Positions 7,690 through 16,099 of a stretch of DNA of 64,000 nt are shown here, piece after piece (position 1 is the first letter of the stretch; each line of letters opens with the position of its first letter). The notes beneath the pieces were generated by a model, which had not been told where the DNA came from, made no database searches, and saw only the letters and a list, made by a program, of their open reading frames with translations. Made by a program: the position numbers and the translations under genes. This stretch comes from Niastella koreensis GR20-10 (GTDB taxonomy: Bacteria > Bacteroidota > Bacteroidia > Chitinophagales > Chitinophagaceae). Where the stretch lies: NCBI RefSeq assembly GCF_000246855.1, contig NC_016609.1:6212744-6276743 (forward strand), in the 5' to 3' direction.

Positions 7690-8250
7690 TTATCCATTAT
7701 ATTCAAAGGGATTAACACAATTAGCAATTACGGGAAGTACCTGGTCCTTATCTGATACAATGGCCTCATTCATCGGTACCTGCCAGTCGATATTTAAAGA
7801 AGGATCATTGTAAATAATTCCGTGTTCGGTGGCCTTACTGTAAAACTGGTCGCATTTATACATTACTTCAGCGGTTTCGCTTAATACAGAGAACCCATGG
7901 GCAAAACCTGCAGGTATATACAATTGCTTTTTATTTTCGGCAGAAAGTTCAATGCAATAGGCCTTTCCAAAAGTGGGGGAACCTTTCCTGATATCAACCG
8001 CTACATCCAGGATAGCACCTACAATAGCCCGCACCAGTTTAACCTGCGCAAATGGCGGCACCTGGTAATGCAAGCCCCTGACTACGCCATAAGAAGAGCG
8101 TGATTGGTTGTCCTGTACAAACACAGTTTCAATCCCGGCCCCACCAAAGAGTTTCTGATTATATGCTTCGTAAAAATAACCGCGGCTATCTTCAAATACC
8201 ATTGGTTCAAATACCAATAGGCCGGGAATTCCTGTTTCTATAAAAGGCAT
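7690..8250 (-). CDS. rfbC: dTDP-4-dehydrorhamnose 3,5-epimerase
   Basis: A 186-residue cupin enzyme that epimerises C3 and C5 of dTDP-4-keto-6-deoxyglucose. Signature parts are FEDSRGYFYEAYN near the N-terminus, YGVVRGLHYQ with the catalytic His61, DVAVDIRKGSPTFGK, and YIPAGFAHGF. Tyr131 in the VMYKC segment is a candidate for the catalytic acid. The length is normal for RmlC. It lies 34 bases after rfbB and 9 bases before rfbD on the same strand. The glucose-1-phosphate thymidylyltransferase gene rfbA, needed for the pathway, is not in the window. Confidence 0.95.
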   Translation of the reverse strand: MPFIETGIPGLLVFEPMVFEDSRGYFYEAYNQKLFGGAGIETVFVQDNQSRSSYGVVRGLHYQVPPFAQVKLVRAIVGAILDVAVDIRKGSPTFGKAYCIELSAENKKQLYIPAGFAHGFSVLSETAEVMYKCDQFYSKATEHGIIYNDPSLNIDWQVPMNEAIVSDKDQVLPVIANCVNPFEYNG

Positions 8251-8284
8251 TAGATATTGTCGATTTTAAATTTGCACTTCCGCA

Positions 8285-9358
8285 TTATCGCTTTGCATAT
8301 TGCTCTTCATAATAATGCTGGTAATCGCCCGAAGTTACGTGCTTTATCCAATCTTCATTTTGCAGGTACCATTCCACTGTTTTTTCCAGGCCCTCTTCAA
8401 ACTGAAGCGAAGGTTCCCAGCCCAGTTCTTTATTCAGTTTTGTGGCATCAATGGCATACCGCATGTCGTGACCCGGACGGTCGGTTACATAGGTAATCAG
8501 TTTGGCCGAAGTGCCTTCTGCCCGGCCAAGTTTTGTATCCATGATTTTGCACAACAAATGTACCAGGTCGATGTTCTTCCACTCGTTAAAACCACCTACG
8601 TTGTACTTATCGCCTGTTTTTCCTTTATGAAAGATCACGTCAATGGCGCGGGCATGGTCTTCTACAAATAACCAGTCGCGTACATTCTCGCCTTTCCCAT
8701 ATACGGGCAATGGCTTGTTGTTTTTGATGTTGTTGATCATTAACGGAATCAGCTTCTCGGGGAAATGGAAAGAACCATAGTTGTTGCTACAGTTGCTCAT
8801 TACCACCGGTAAACCATATGTATGATACCAGGCCATAACGAAGTGGTCTGATGATGCTTTGGACGCTGAATAGGGTGAACGGGGGTCATAGGCAGTTTCT
8901 TCTGTAAAGAAACCTTCCTCACCCAGTGAACCATACACTTCATCGGTTGAAACGTGCATGAAACGCTTCCCTTCCATTTTAGCAGAAGAAGCCGCCCAGT
9001 TTTTACGTGCAATGTTTAGCAGCGTGGCCGTACCCAGTACATTTGTTTTTACAAATGCCAGCGGGTCAATGATCGAACGGTCAACATGGCTTTCTGCCGC
9101 CAGGTGGATCACGGAATCAAATGCATATTTATCAAACAATGCCTCTATGCGGGCTGCATCGGTAATATCTGCTCTTTCGAATTTGTAATTGGGTGCATCC
9201 TGCACATCTTTTAAATTCTCCAGGTTACCGGCATAGGTAAGTGCATCGGCATTCACGATCAGGTACCGGGGATATTTGTTTACAAACAAACGCACTACGT
9301 GTGAACCGATAAACCCGGCTCCGCCAGTGATCATGATCGTTTTTGAAAAGGTGCTCAT
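8285..9358 (-). CDS. rfbB: dTDP-glucose 4,6-dehydratase
   Basis: A 357-residue extended short-chain dehydrogenase that oxidises, dehydrates and re-reduces dTDP-glucose to dTDP-4-keto-6-deoxyglucose. NAD-binding MITGGAGFIGSHVVR is at about residues 9-23. STDEVYGSLGEEGFFTE and the YSASKASSDH active site (YxxxK) follow, along with the substrate-loop motif SNNYGSFHFPEKLIPL. DRPGHDMRYAIDATK near the C-terminus is typical of RmlB. It is third from the end of the minus-strand cluster. Confidence 0.96.
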   Translation of the reverse strand: MSTFSKTIMITGGAGFIGSHVVRLFVNKYPRYLIVNADALTYAGNLENLKDVQDAPNYKFERADITDAARIEALFDKYAFDSVIHLAAESHVDRSIIDPLAFVKTNVLGTATLLNIARKNWAASSAKMEGKRFMHVSTDEVYGSLGEEGFFTEETAYDPRSPYSASKASSDHFVMAWYHTYGLPVVMSNCSNNYGSFHFPEKLIPLMINNIKNNKPLPVYGKGENVRDWLFVEDHARAIDVIFHKGKTGDKYNVGGFNEWKNIDLVHLLCKIMDTKLGRAEGTSAKLITYVTDRPGHDMRYAIDATKLNKELGWEPSLQFEEGLEKTVEWYLQNEDWIKHVTSGDYQHYYEEQYAKR

Positions 9359-9373
9359 AGTATATTAATTAAG

Positions 9374-9408
9374 GCTTAACGCTGAATGCTTAACGCGGAA
9401 CGCTATAA
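9374..9408. repeat. Heptamer run between rfbB and the UDP-xylose synthase gene
   Basis: Five consecutive 7-base units: GCTTAAC, GCTGAAT, GCTTAAC, GCGGAAC and GCTATAA. The first two bases of each unit are constant and the rest drift. The run fills most of the 62-base gap inside the nucleotide-sugar operon. Confidence 0.75.
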
Positions 9409-9420
9409 TAGCTTTTGCGT

Positions 9421-10407
9421 TTAGCTTTTTGCGTTTTGAAACTCTTTAGGCTGTTTAAACCATTCATCTTTTGATAACGATCTGAAATAATCGTAGGTTA
9501 CTTTCAATCCTTCTTTTCTGCTCACTTTTGGTGTCCAGCCAAGGATTTCTTTTGCCCGGGTAATATCCGGCTGCCGTTGTTTGGGATCATCGACAGGCAA
9601 TGGTTTGTGTACAATCTTTTGTGTTGTTCCGGTCAGTGCAATGATCTCTTCGGCAAATTCCAGCAGCGAGATTTCATCAGGATTGCCTATGTTAACAGGC
9701 TGATGATAATCGCTCATTAACAGCCGGTATATTCCTTCAATAAGATCATCTACAAAGCAAAAGCTGCGGGTTTGTGAACCATCGCCAAATACGGTCAGGT
9801 CTTCACCACGTAATGCCTGGCCTATAAATGCAGGCAGTGCACGGCCGTCGTTCAACCGCATACGCGGTCCGTAGGTATTGAAGATGCGTACGATGCGGGT
9901 TTCAACGCCATGGAAAGAATGATACGCCATGGTCATTGCCTCCTGAAAACGTTTTGCTTCGTCGTATACTCCACGCGGTCCAACAGGGTTTACATTACCC
10001 CAGTATTCTTCATTTTGCGGGTGCACCAGGGGATCGCCATATATTTCTGAAGTAGAAGCTACCAGAATGCGGGCATTCTTTGCTTTGGCAAGTCCCAGGC
10101 AGTTATGGGTTCCCAACGAACCTACCTTCAACGTTTGAATTGGAATTTTCAGGTAGTCGATGGGACTGGCTGGTGAAGCAAAGTGTAAGATATAATGCAG
10201 GTCGCCGGGAACATGAATGAATTTCGATACATCGTGGTGATAAAACTCAAACTGTTCCAGCTTGAATAAATGTTCAATATTGCGCAGGTCGCCGGTAATC
10301 AGGTTGTCCATGCCAATAACATGGAAACCTTCCTTAATAAACCGGTCGCATAAATGTGACCCTAAAAAACCTGCTGCTCCGGTAATAAGTACTCTTTTTC
10401 TTGACAT
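9421..10407 (-). CDS. UDP-glucuronate decarboxylase (UDP-xylose synthase)
   Basis: A 328-residue short-chain dehydrogenase of the UXS type, which converts UDP-glucuronate to UDP-xylose with loss of CO2. Evidence: [18 protein letters not shown] at the N-terminus, [40 protein letters not shown] with the YxxxK pair, [10 protein letters not shown], and [18 protein letters not shown]. These distinguish UXS from plain 4-epimerases. The neighbouring ugd supplies its UDP-glucuronate, so the two form a UDP-glucose to UDP-xylose branch within the cluster. Confidence 0.92.
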   Translation of the reverse strand: MSRKRVLITGAAGFLGSHLCDRFIKEGFHVIGMDNLITGDLRNIEHLFKLEQFEFYHHDVSKFIHVPGDLHYILHFASPASPIDYLKIPIQTLKVGSLGTHNCLGLAKAKNARILVASTSEIYGDPLVHPQNEEYWGNVNPVGPRGVYDEAKRFQEAMTMAYHSFHGVETRIVRIFNTYGPRMRLNDGRALPAFIGQALRGEDLTVFGDGSQTRSFCFVDDLIEGIYRLLMSDYHQPVNIGNPDEISLLEFAEEIIALTGTTQKIVHKPLPVDDPKQRQPDITRAKEILGWTPKVSRKEGLKVTYDYFRSLSKDEWFKQPKEFQNAKS

Positions 10408-10425
10408 GAAAACAGTTATTAATTA

Positions 10426-11748
10426 TTATTTAGCAGCTGGATCAGCTACTGACCGGCCCACGCTTTCGTAGTAAAATCCTAATTCTTTAATGGCGTCTGT
10501 TTCAAACAGGTTGCGTCCATCGAAGATCACTTTGTGCTTAAGCGCAGTTACGATCTTCAGGAAGTTAGGGGTGCGAAACTCATTCCACTCGGTGGCAATG
10601 ATCAACGCATCGGCACCCACCAGGCAATCGTATTGGTTTTCGGCATATTGAATTTTATCGCCCAATAATGCACGCACATTGTTCACTGCCTCGGGGTCAT
10701 ACGCACAAACAATGGCGCCCTCTTTTACCAGTTCATCAATAATATATAAAGCCGGTGCTTCGCGAATATCATCCGTATTAGGTTTAAACGCCAGTCCCCA
10801 CAGGGCAAAACGTTTTCCTTTCAGGTTATTCTTAAAATATCTTTTAACCTTGGGAAGCAGGTGCAGCTTTTGTTTTTCATTCACATCCATTACCGCATTC
10901 AGGATCTGGAAATCGTATTCCACTTCTTTAGATGATTGAACCAGGGCCTGCACATCTTTGGGAAAACAACTGCCCCCATACCCGATACCCGGGAACAGGA
11001 AGCGTTTTCCAATACGATCGTCGCTGCCAATACCGCGGCGTACCATATCCACATCTGCGCCCACGCGTTCGCACAACTGGGCTATTTCGTTCATAAAAGA
11101 GATCTTGGTAGCCAGGAAGGAATTAGCGGCATATTTAGTAAGCTCGGCCGAGCGAACATCCATATAGATAACAGGGTTGCCCGAACGCACAAATGGCGCA
11201 TACAGTTCGCCCATTACTTTGCGGGCCCTTTCAGAAACAGTGCCTATTATCACGCGGTCTGGTTTCATAAAATCTTCCACTGCTACCCCTTCCCGCAGGA
11301 ATTCGGGGTTCGACACCACATCAAAATCGCCTACAAAGCTCCTGGCAATGGTTGCATATACTTTTTCTGCTGTGCCTACAGGCACGGTACTTTTATCGAC
11401 AATCACCTTATAATCGGTCATCAGTTCGCCCAGGTCTCTGGCAACACCCAGAATGTATTTCAGATCGGCGCTTCCATCTTCACCGGGCGGTGTTGGTAAT
11501 GCCAGGAAAACGATTTCCGCGTCTCTGATCCCTTCAGCCAAACTGGTGGTAAAGCGTAAGCGTTCTTCTTTAACGTTACGCAGAAACAATTTTTCCAATC
11601 CAGGTTCATAGATGGTGATCTGGCCGGAAGAAAGTTTCTCTACCTTTTTTTTATCGATATCCACGCAGGTAACATCATTACCGGTTTCTGCAAAACAGGT
11701 TCCGGTAACCAGGCCTACGTAGCCCGTGCCTACAACAGCGATTTTCAT
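10426..11748 (-). CDS. ugd: UDP-glucose 6-dehydrogenase
   Basis: A 440-residue enzyme that oxidises UDP-glucose twice to UDP-glucuronate using NAD. The N-terminal Rossmann motif is VVGTGYVGLVTG (5-16). The catalytic cysteine is Cys261 in GIGYGGSCFPKDV. GLAFKPNTDDIREAP lies in the C-terminal UDP-binding domain, and Lys205 in TKYAANSFLATKIS is the usual central-helix lysine. It sits between the DegT aminotransferase and the UXS gene with gaps under 20 bases, as expected for an operon. Confidence 0.96.
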   Translation of the reverse strand: MKIAVVGTGYVGLVTGTCFAETGNDVTCVDIDKKKVEKLSSGQITIYEPGLEKLFLRNVKEERLRFTTSLAEGIRDAEIVFLALPTPPGEDGSADLKYILGVARDLGELMTDYKVIVDKSTVPVGTAEKVYATIARSFVGDFDVVSNPEFLREGVAVEDFMKPDRVIIGTVSERARKVMGELYAPFVRSGNPVIYMDVRSAELTKYAANSFLATKISFMNEIAQLCERVGADVDMVRRGIGSDDRIGKRFLFPGIGYGGSCFPKDVQALVQSSKEVEYDFQILNAVMDVNEKQKLHLLPKVKRYFKNNLKGKRFALWGLAFKPNTDDIREAPALYIIDELVKEGAIVCAYDPEAVNNVRALLGDKIQYAENQYDCLVGADALIIATEWNEFRTPNFLKIVTALKHKVIFDGRNLFETDAIKELGFYYESVGRSVADPAAK

Positions 11749-11767
11749 TTTGAAGTTGTTTTAATTA

Positions 11768-12898
11768 CTACTTATTAATAAACTCCAATACTTTGCTGGT
11801 AATAAACTGGAGCTGTTCATTACTCAGTTCGGTATGCATAGGCAGGGATATTACACGTTCTGTAAGCCAATCGGTTGTTTTCAGCTCATATTGAGCGCCA
11901 CCAAAGGCTTCGAACATTTTCTGGCGGTGCGCAGGTACGGGATAATAGATCATCGATGGTATTCCATGACCAGCCAGAAACTGGTTCAGGCCATCGCGGT
12001 CAACGCCTTCCAGCAATAAAGTATACTGGTGAAATACGTGATTGCTGTAGGGCGCCCGGTTTGGTACTGTGATCTTTGCATTTCCGGCAAAAGCCTTATC
12101 GTAAAAATCAGCAGCACTGCGGCGTGCAGCAATATATTCATCCAAATGCGGCAGCTTTACATTCAATACAGCTGCCTGTATAGTGTCGAGCCGGCTGTTA
12201 CAACCAACCCGTTCGTGGTAATATCTTTTTGAACCGCCATGGTTGGCAATCATTTTTAATTGCAGCGCCAGGTTATCATCGTCTGTAAAAATAGCGCCGC
12301 CATCGCCATAGCAGCCCAGGTTTTTGGAAGGGAAGAAAGAGGTGGTGCCAATAGTGCCCAGGGTGCCTGTTTTTTTAACGGTACCATTGCTGAGGGTAAT
12401 ATCGCCGCCTATTGCCTGTGCATTATCCTCAATTACAGGGATGTTGTGGCGGTTGGCAATTTCCATAATGGCTTCCATATTGGCCGCCTGTCCGTATAAG
12501 TGAACGGGGATAATAGCCTTTGTTTTGGGCGTAATTGCCTTTTCAATGGCTACGGGATCTATACAAAATGTTTTGGGATCTACTTCTACAAATACAGGTT
12601 TCAACTGTAAAAGCGCCACTACTTCGGTAGTTGCAATAAAAGTAAAGGAGGGCGTGATCACTTCGTCGCCTGGTTTCAGATCAAGCGCCATTAACGCTAT
12701 CTGCAGGGCATCGGTTCCATTGGCGCAGGGAATAACATGTTTAACTCCCAGGTATTTACTTAACCCGGCAGCAAAATCCTGAACTGCTTTTCCGGCAATG
12801 AAAGCAGTGCTGTTTATCACTTCCTGAATGGCTGTATCTACTTCGCTCTTTATTTTCGAGTATTGTTGCTTTAAATCAACCATTTGTATTGGCTGCAT
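11768..12898 (-). CDS. DegT/DnrJ/EryC1/StrS-family PLP-dependent sugar aminotransferase
   Basis: A 376-residue PLP enzyme that would aminate a keto-sugar nucleotide. Key parts: NGTDALQIALMAL, the phosphate-binding region PSFTFIATTEV, VIEDNAQ with Asp158 for the pyridine nitrogen, and TTSFFPSKNLGCYGDGGA with the PLP lysine at 192. RVGCNSRLDTIQAAVL is typical of WbpE/WlbC-type enzymes that make UDP-2,3-diamino sugars, but the exact substrate cannot be read from the sequence. It is the first gene of the minus-strand nucleotide-sugar cluster. An alternative Met6 start exists, but ATG at 12898 is 29 bases from a good promoter. Confidence 0.88.
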   Translation of the reverse strand: MQPIQMVDLKQQYSKIKSEVDTAIQEVINSTAFIAGKAVQDFAAGLSKYLGVKHVIPCANGTDALQIALMALDLKPGDEVITPSFTFIATTEVVALLQLKPVFVEVDPKTFCIDPVAIEKAITPKTKAIIPVHLYGQAANMEAIMEIANRHNIPVIEDNAQAIGGDITLSNGTVKKTGTLGTIGTTSFFPSKNLGCYGDGGAIFTDDDNLALQLKMIANHGGSKRYYHERVGCNSRLDTIQAAVLNVKLPHLDEYIAARRSAADFYDKAFAGNAKITVPNRAPYSNHVFHQYTLLLEGVDRDGLNQFLAGHGIPSMIYYPVPAHRQKMFEAFGGAQYELKTTDWLTERVISLPMHTELSNEQLQFITSKVLEFINK

Positions 12899-12926
12899 AG
12901 GTATCTTTTTTTAATCAAAACGGGCA

Positions 12927-12957
12927 CAAACGTACTGCAAAAAAATGGTGTGAGCAA
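12927..12957 (-). promoter_or_regulatory. Bacteroidota-type promoter of the nucleotide-sugar cluster
   Basis: On the minus strand TTG (12957-12955), a 20-base spacer and TACGTTTG (12934-12927) match the TTTG-N19/20-TAnnTTTG consensus. It lies 28 bases upstream of the DegT start and would drive the six-gene operon. Confidence 0.7.
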
Positions 12958-13091
12958 GCATATAAGCAATAGTAGTAGCAGGAAAGCACCGAACCAACTA
13001 CCATATAAAAATTTATTGTGGTATATAATCAGTGCCGCGGGTTCTACGTTCCTGTAGTAAACACATATTTCAAACAGCACGTTTTTCGCTA

Positions 13092-13123
13092 TTTGACAAT
13101 TCTGGCGATAAAAACGACATTTG
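13092..13123 (+). promoter_or_regulatory. Probable promoter of the Kdo transferase gene
   Basis: TTTG (13092-13095), a 20-base spacer and GACATTTG (13116-13123) differ from the Bacteroidota consensus by one base (G for T). It lies 26 bases upstream of the GTG start. Confidence 0.5.
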
Positions 13124-13149
13124 CTGTTTTCTGAAATCAAATTATTACC

Positions 13150-14511
13150 GTGCACCTGTTTATTTATAATATCTTTTTGTTTTTATACACTGTTGCAATC
13201 CGGATTACCGCCCTGTGGAACCCCAAGGCGCGGAAATGGCGTGATGGAAGAAAGGATATCTGGAATGATTTGGAAAAGGCAGTAGGCAGTAGGCAGACGG
13301 CACAGACGGGGAGTCTGAACTCACAGGAACCCAACTCACCACTCACCGCTGACCACTCACCACTTGTGTGGGTGCATTGTTCCTCGCTGGGCGAGTTTGA
13401 ACAGGGCCGGCCGGTGCTGGAATCCATAAAACAGCAATATCCCACTGCCAAAACTTTACTCACCTTCTTCTCCCCCAGCGGCTACGAAGTGCGGAAAAAC
13501 AATTCCGGCGCCGATTACGTGATGTACCTGCCCATGGATTCAAAGGCCAATGCGCGCAAATTCATCAACCTGGTGCAACCCAACCTGGTAATCTGGATCA
13601 AATACGAATACTGGTTCTATTATTTAACTGAATTGAAAAAGAAACAGGTGCCGCTGTTACTGGTATCAGGCATTTTCAGACCCGACCAGCCCTTCTTTAA
13701 ATGGTATGGCCGCCTTCACTGGTATATGCTGGAAAGCTTTAACCACCTGTTTGTTCAAACCGAAAACTCAAAAGAATTACTTCGCTCCATTGGCTTTACC
13801 AATAATGTAAGTGTAAGCGGTGACACCCGTTTCGACCGCGTTGTGCAGATAGCCGAACAGTTTAAACCTATTGATCTTATCGAACAATTTTGCGGCAACA
13901 GCCCGGTGATTGTTGCGGGCAGCACATGGCCCGAGGATGAGGAAGAAATGGATCACTATGCCAATACGCATCCTGATATAAAGTTCATTATTGCTCCGCA
14001 TGAAATTCATGAAGACCACCTGAAGGAAATAGAGAAGTTGTTCAAAAACAGCATCCGGTTTTCAAAACTGGCAGCCCACCTCTCCCCTTCACCCCGGCCG
14101 GTAGCCCGTAACAAACAGTTACCATCAGAAAAGCAGGGGCCTAATACGCTGATCATCGACAACATTGGCATGCTTTCAAAACTGTATAAATATGCTACCA
14201 TTACGTATATAGGTGGCGGCTTTGGTGATGATGGTGTACACAATGTGCTGGAAGCTGCCGTATACGGCAAACCGGTGGTGCATGGACCCGTGTACGAAAA
14301 ATACATTGAGGCGGTTGAACTGGTACAGGCAGGTGGGGCCCTGGTGATTAGTACGGCGCTGGAACTGGAAAAAACGTGCAACGACCTGCTGACAGATACC
14401 GGTATGTACCAGGTAAGCTGTCAGGCAGCCCGCAATTACGTTTATGATAAAAAGGGAGCAACAGAAAAGATCATGCAGTACATTCAGGAGAACCGTCTTT
14501 TAACCAGCTGA
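13150..14511 (+). CDS. waaA: 3-deoxy-D-manno-octulosonic acid (Kdo) transferase with repeat-derived insertion
   Basis: A 453-residue membrane-anchored glycosyltransferase that adds Kdo from CMP-Kdo to lipid A precursor. Parts seen: a GTG start and N-terminal anchor (2-20), VHCSSLGEFEQGRP with the catalytic Glu82, GDTRFDRV, VAGSTWPEDEE, IAPHEIHEDHL, IIDNIGMLSKLYKYA, and YIGGGFGDDGVHNVLEAAVYGKPVVHGP. Between the anchor and the catalytic loop, residues about 43-71 are extra, low-complexity sequence encoded by two heptamer runs (13278-13305 and 13334-13368). A second odd stretch, HLSPSPRPVARNKQLPSEK, precedes IIDNIGML. The frame remains open throughout. It overlaps the convergent next gene by 28 bases. 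Confidence 0.93.
   Translation: MHLFIYNIFLFLYTVAIRITALWNPKARKWRDGRKDIWNDLEKAVGSRQTAQTGSLNSQEPNSPLTADHSPLVWVHCSSLGEFEQGRPVLESIKQQYPTAKTLLTFFSPSGYEVRKNNSGADYVMYLPMDSKANARKFINLVQPNLVIWIKYEYWFYYLTELKKKQVPLLLVSGIFRPDQPFFKWYGRLHWYMLESFNHLFVQTENSKELLRSIGFTNNVSVSGDTRFDRVVQIAEQFKPIDLIEQFCGNSPVIVAGSTWPEDEEEMDHYANTHPDIKFIIAPHEIHEDHLKEIEKLFKNSIRFSKLAAHLSPSPRPVARNKQLPSEKQGPNTLIIDNIGMLSKLYKYATITYIGGGFGDDGVHNVLEAAVYGKPVVHGPVYEKYIEAVELVQAGGALVISTALELEKTCNDLLTDTGMYQVSCQAARNYVYDKKGATEKIMQYIQENRLLTS
13278..13368. repeat. Two heptamer runs inside the waaA coding sequence
   Basis: Units GGCAGTA, GGCAGTA, GGCAGAC and GGCACAG at 13278-13305, then ACTCACC, ACTCACC, GCTGACC and ACTCACC at 13334-13361. These words otherwise occur between genes: GGCARAC at 6732, 39191 and 48825, and the complement of GTGAGT-type units at 47606. 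Confidence 0.85.
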
Positions 14512-15347
14512 TAAAAGTGGCGGGTGCTTTCCTTGTTTTCGTCCCAACCCAGTTTAACTTTTAATTCGCGTTCGATCCAGTACTGGGCTTCGGGCAATAT
14601 GCGAAAACTATTGATGGTTTTTATGCTGCGTTCATACATCACTTCGTCGTTGCGGAAGAGTTCGCTGATAAATACAAAACGATCATTGATACCGATAGCC
14701 CGGCGCAGATCGCGTACCGGCGCATCGTTCAATACATGAGCTACCTCCTTCACCTCTTCTTTTAACTTTTCATTAAGGGAAGAGCTTTTGGTAGCCATCA
14801 CTTCATTCAGTTCTTTAACAACCTGTTGATGCGCTAAAGTGGGGACTTCGCGCAGCGGATCAATTTTCCACCCGTATTCAGTCTGGGCATCGTGGTGATG
14901 ACCATTAGTACCATTATTGCCATTGGTACCGTTGTGGGTACTATTTTTTTCCACAGTTCCATTAATGCCGTTGCCATTCACCACAACCGGGGTAACTACC
15001 ACGGGTGGTGTTTCTTCCACTACAACCGGCGTTTCCACAACAACGGGAGCTTCCTCAACAACCGGCGCCTTTACTTCAACCGGTGGTTCTGCAACCGCCT
15101 CGGGGGTATTTACTACTTCTGGCGTGGGATTTTCCTGGAATGCCGCCTTACGGGCCTGGTAGCCATGACCATTAGCCGCAGGCATTACCACCGCCACTTT
15201 GGATGAATTTACAACCCGGTGTGTGGACGTTGACATCTGTACCAATTCTGTTTCAATTAATTGGGCAGTCACTAATAGTTGAAACGGATCGGCGTTTTGT
15301 GCAAATTGTTCATTTAATTTGCCAATAAGTTGTGCTAAACGTTCCAT
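14484..15347 (-). CDS. Hypothetical protein with long low-complexity linker and conserved C-terminal domain
   Basis: A 287-residue protein I do not recognise. Residues 1-45 are predicted helical (MERLAQLIGKLNEQF...). Residues about 75-125 are rich in Val, Pro and Glu with repeated PVV and EEAPVV-type units. Residues about 126-155 are a Gly/Asn/His/Thr run (GNGINGTVEK, HNGTNGNNGTNGHHH). The C-terminal 120 residues look folded: LNEKLKEEVKEVAHVLNDAPVRDLRRAIGINDRFVFISELF, then a segment ending LVKRRFS. The IGINDRFVFISELFRND part resembles a domain often seen at the end of uncharacterised Bacteroidota proteins. No signal peptide is present. It is convergent with waaA. Confidence 0.8.
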   Translation of the reverse strand: MERLAQLIGKLNEQFAQNADPFQLLVTAQLIETELVQMSTSTHRVVNSSKVAVVMPAANGHGYQARKAAFQENPTPEVVNTPEAVAEPPVEVKAPVVEEAPVVVETPVVVEETPPVVVTPVVVNGNGINGTVEKNSTHNGTNGNNGTNGHHHDAQTEYGWKIDPLREVPTLAHQQVVKELNEVMATKSSSLNEKLKEEVKEVAHVLNDAPVRDLRRAIGINDRFVFISELFRNDEVMYERSIKTINSFRILPEAQYWIERELKVKLGWDENKESTRHFYQLVKRRFS

Positions 15348-15366
15348 AATAAGCGGGTACTTTTTT

Positions 15367-15408
15367 ATGGTTAGAGTTAATTGATTGATGGTTAGAGCTA
15401 AATGATAA
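15367..15408. repeat. Degenerate period-21/period-7 run
   Basis: ATGGTTAGAG begins at 15367 and again 21 bases later at 15388. The block divides into 7-base units (ATGGTTA, GAGTTAA, TTGATTG, ATGGTTA, GAGCTAA). It lies between the hypothetical gene and tdk. Confidence 0.6.
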
Positions 15409-15442
15409 AGTTAACAATTATTGTACCTATTTCCGTTAAAAG

Positions 15443-16024
15443 ATGTTTATAGAACCTAATATATCGGGTGAGCGCCGGGGCAGTATTGAAGTAATTTGCG
15501 GGTCTATGTTTTCCGGGAAAACCGAAGAGTTGATCCGGAGACTAAAACGGGCAAAGATCGCCAACCTGCGGGTAGAAATCTTTAAGCCTAAGATTGATGT
15601 ACGCTATGATGTTCACAACATTGTATCGCACGACGAAAATGCCATTCTAAGTACTCCTATTGATAACTCACAAACCATTTTATTATTGCATAATGAAGCT
15701 GACGTAATTGGTATTGATGAGGCGCAATTCTTCGACGATCAGTTACCCGATGTGTGCGATCAGCTGGCCCTGAGAGGCCATCGCGTCATTGTGGCGGGTT
15801 TGGATATGGATTATACCGGAAAACCCTTTGGACAAATTCCCTTTCTGCTATCCAAAGCCGATTATATTACGAAGCTGCACGCTATTTGTGTAAAATGCGG
15901 CCATATTGCCAATTATTCGTTTCGTAAAAAGGCCGATAAAACACAGGTTTTGCTGGGTGAGAAGGATGTGTATGAACCGCGGTGCAGGAAGTGTTATTAT
16001 GAGGGGGCAGTAGAAAACGGCTGA
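15443..16024 (+). CDS. tdk: Thymidine kinase
   Basis: A 193-residue type II thymidine kinase that phosphorylates thymidine for DNA precursor salvage. The P-loop [16 protein letters not shown] is at residues 18-33. The catalytic base is Glu92 in [26 protein letters not shown] follows, and the zinc-binding lasso has two CxxC pairs, ICVKCGH and RCRKCYYEG. Length and order match the bacterial TK1-like family. No partner gene is apparent. Confidence 0.96.
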   Translation: MFIEPNISGERRGSIEVICGSMFSGKTEELIRRLKRAKIANLRVEIFKPKIDVRYDVHNIVSHDENAILSTPIDNSQTILLLHNEADVIGIDEAQFFDDQLPDVCDQLALRGHRVIVAGLDMDYTGKPFGQIPFLLSKADYITKLHAICVKCGHIANYSFRKKADKTQVLLGEKDVYEPRCRKCYYEGAVENG

Positions 16025-16050
16025 AAGCTGCAAGCTCAAGCCGCAAGCCG
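16023..16050. repeat. Heptamer run, CAAGCCG type
   Basis: Units GAAAGCT, GCAAGCT, CAAGCCG and CAAGCCG begin at the tdk stop. The complement of this word appears at 25021 and 30327. Confidence 0.75.
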
Positions 16051-16099
16051 TCGCGGTAACTTAAAACGTTAAACTTTCAACTTTAAATTTAAAACCTCG

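Noticed and set aside
6802-12898. Complete dTDP-rhamnose pathway
   Set aside because: rfbA is missing from the window, so only rfbB, rfbC and rfbD can be claimed here.
12871-13155. 94-residue minus-strand ORF with a hydrophobic centre
   Set aside because: It overlaps the DegT start and covers the region of both promoters, and its composition looks like translated AT-rich spacer.
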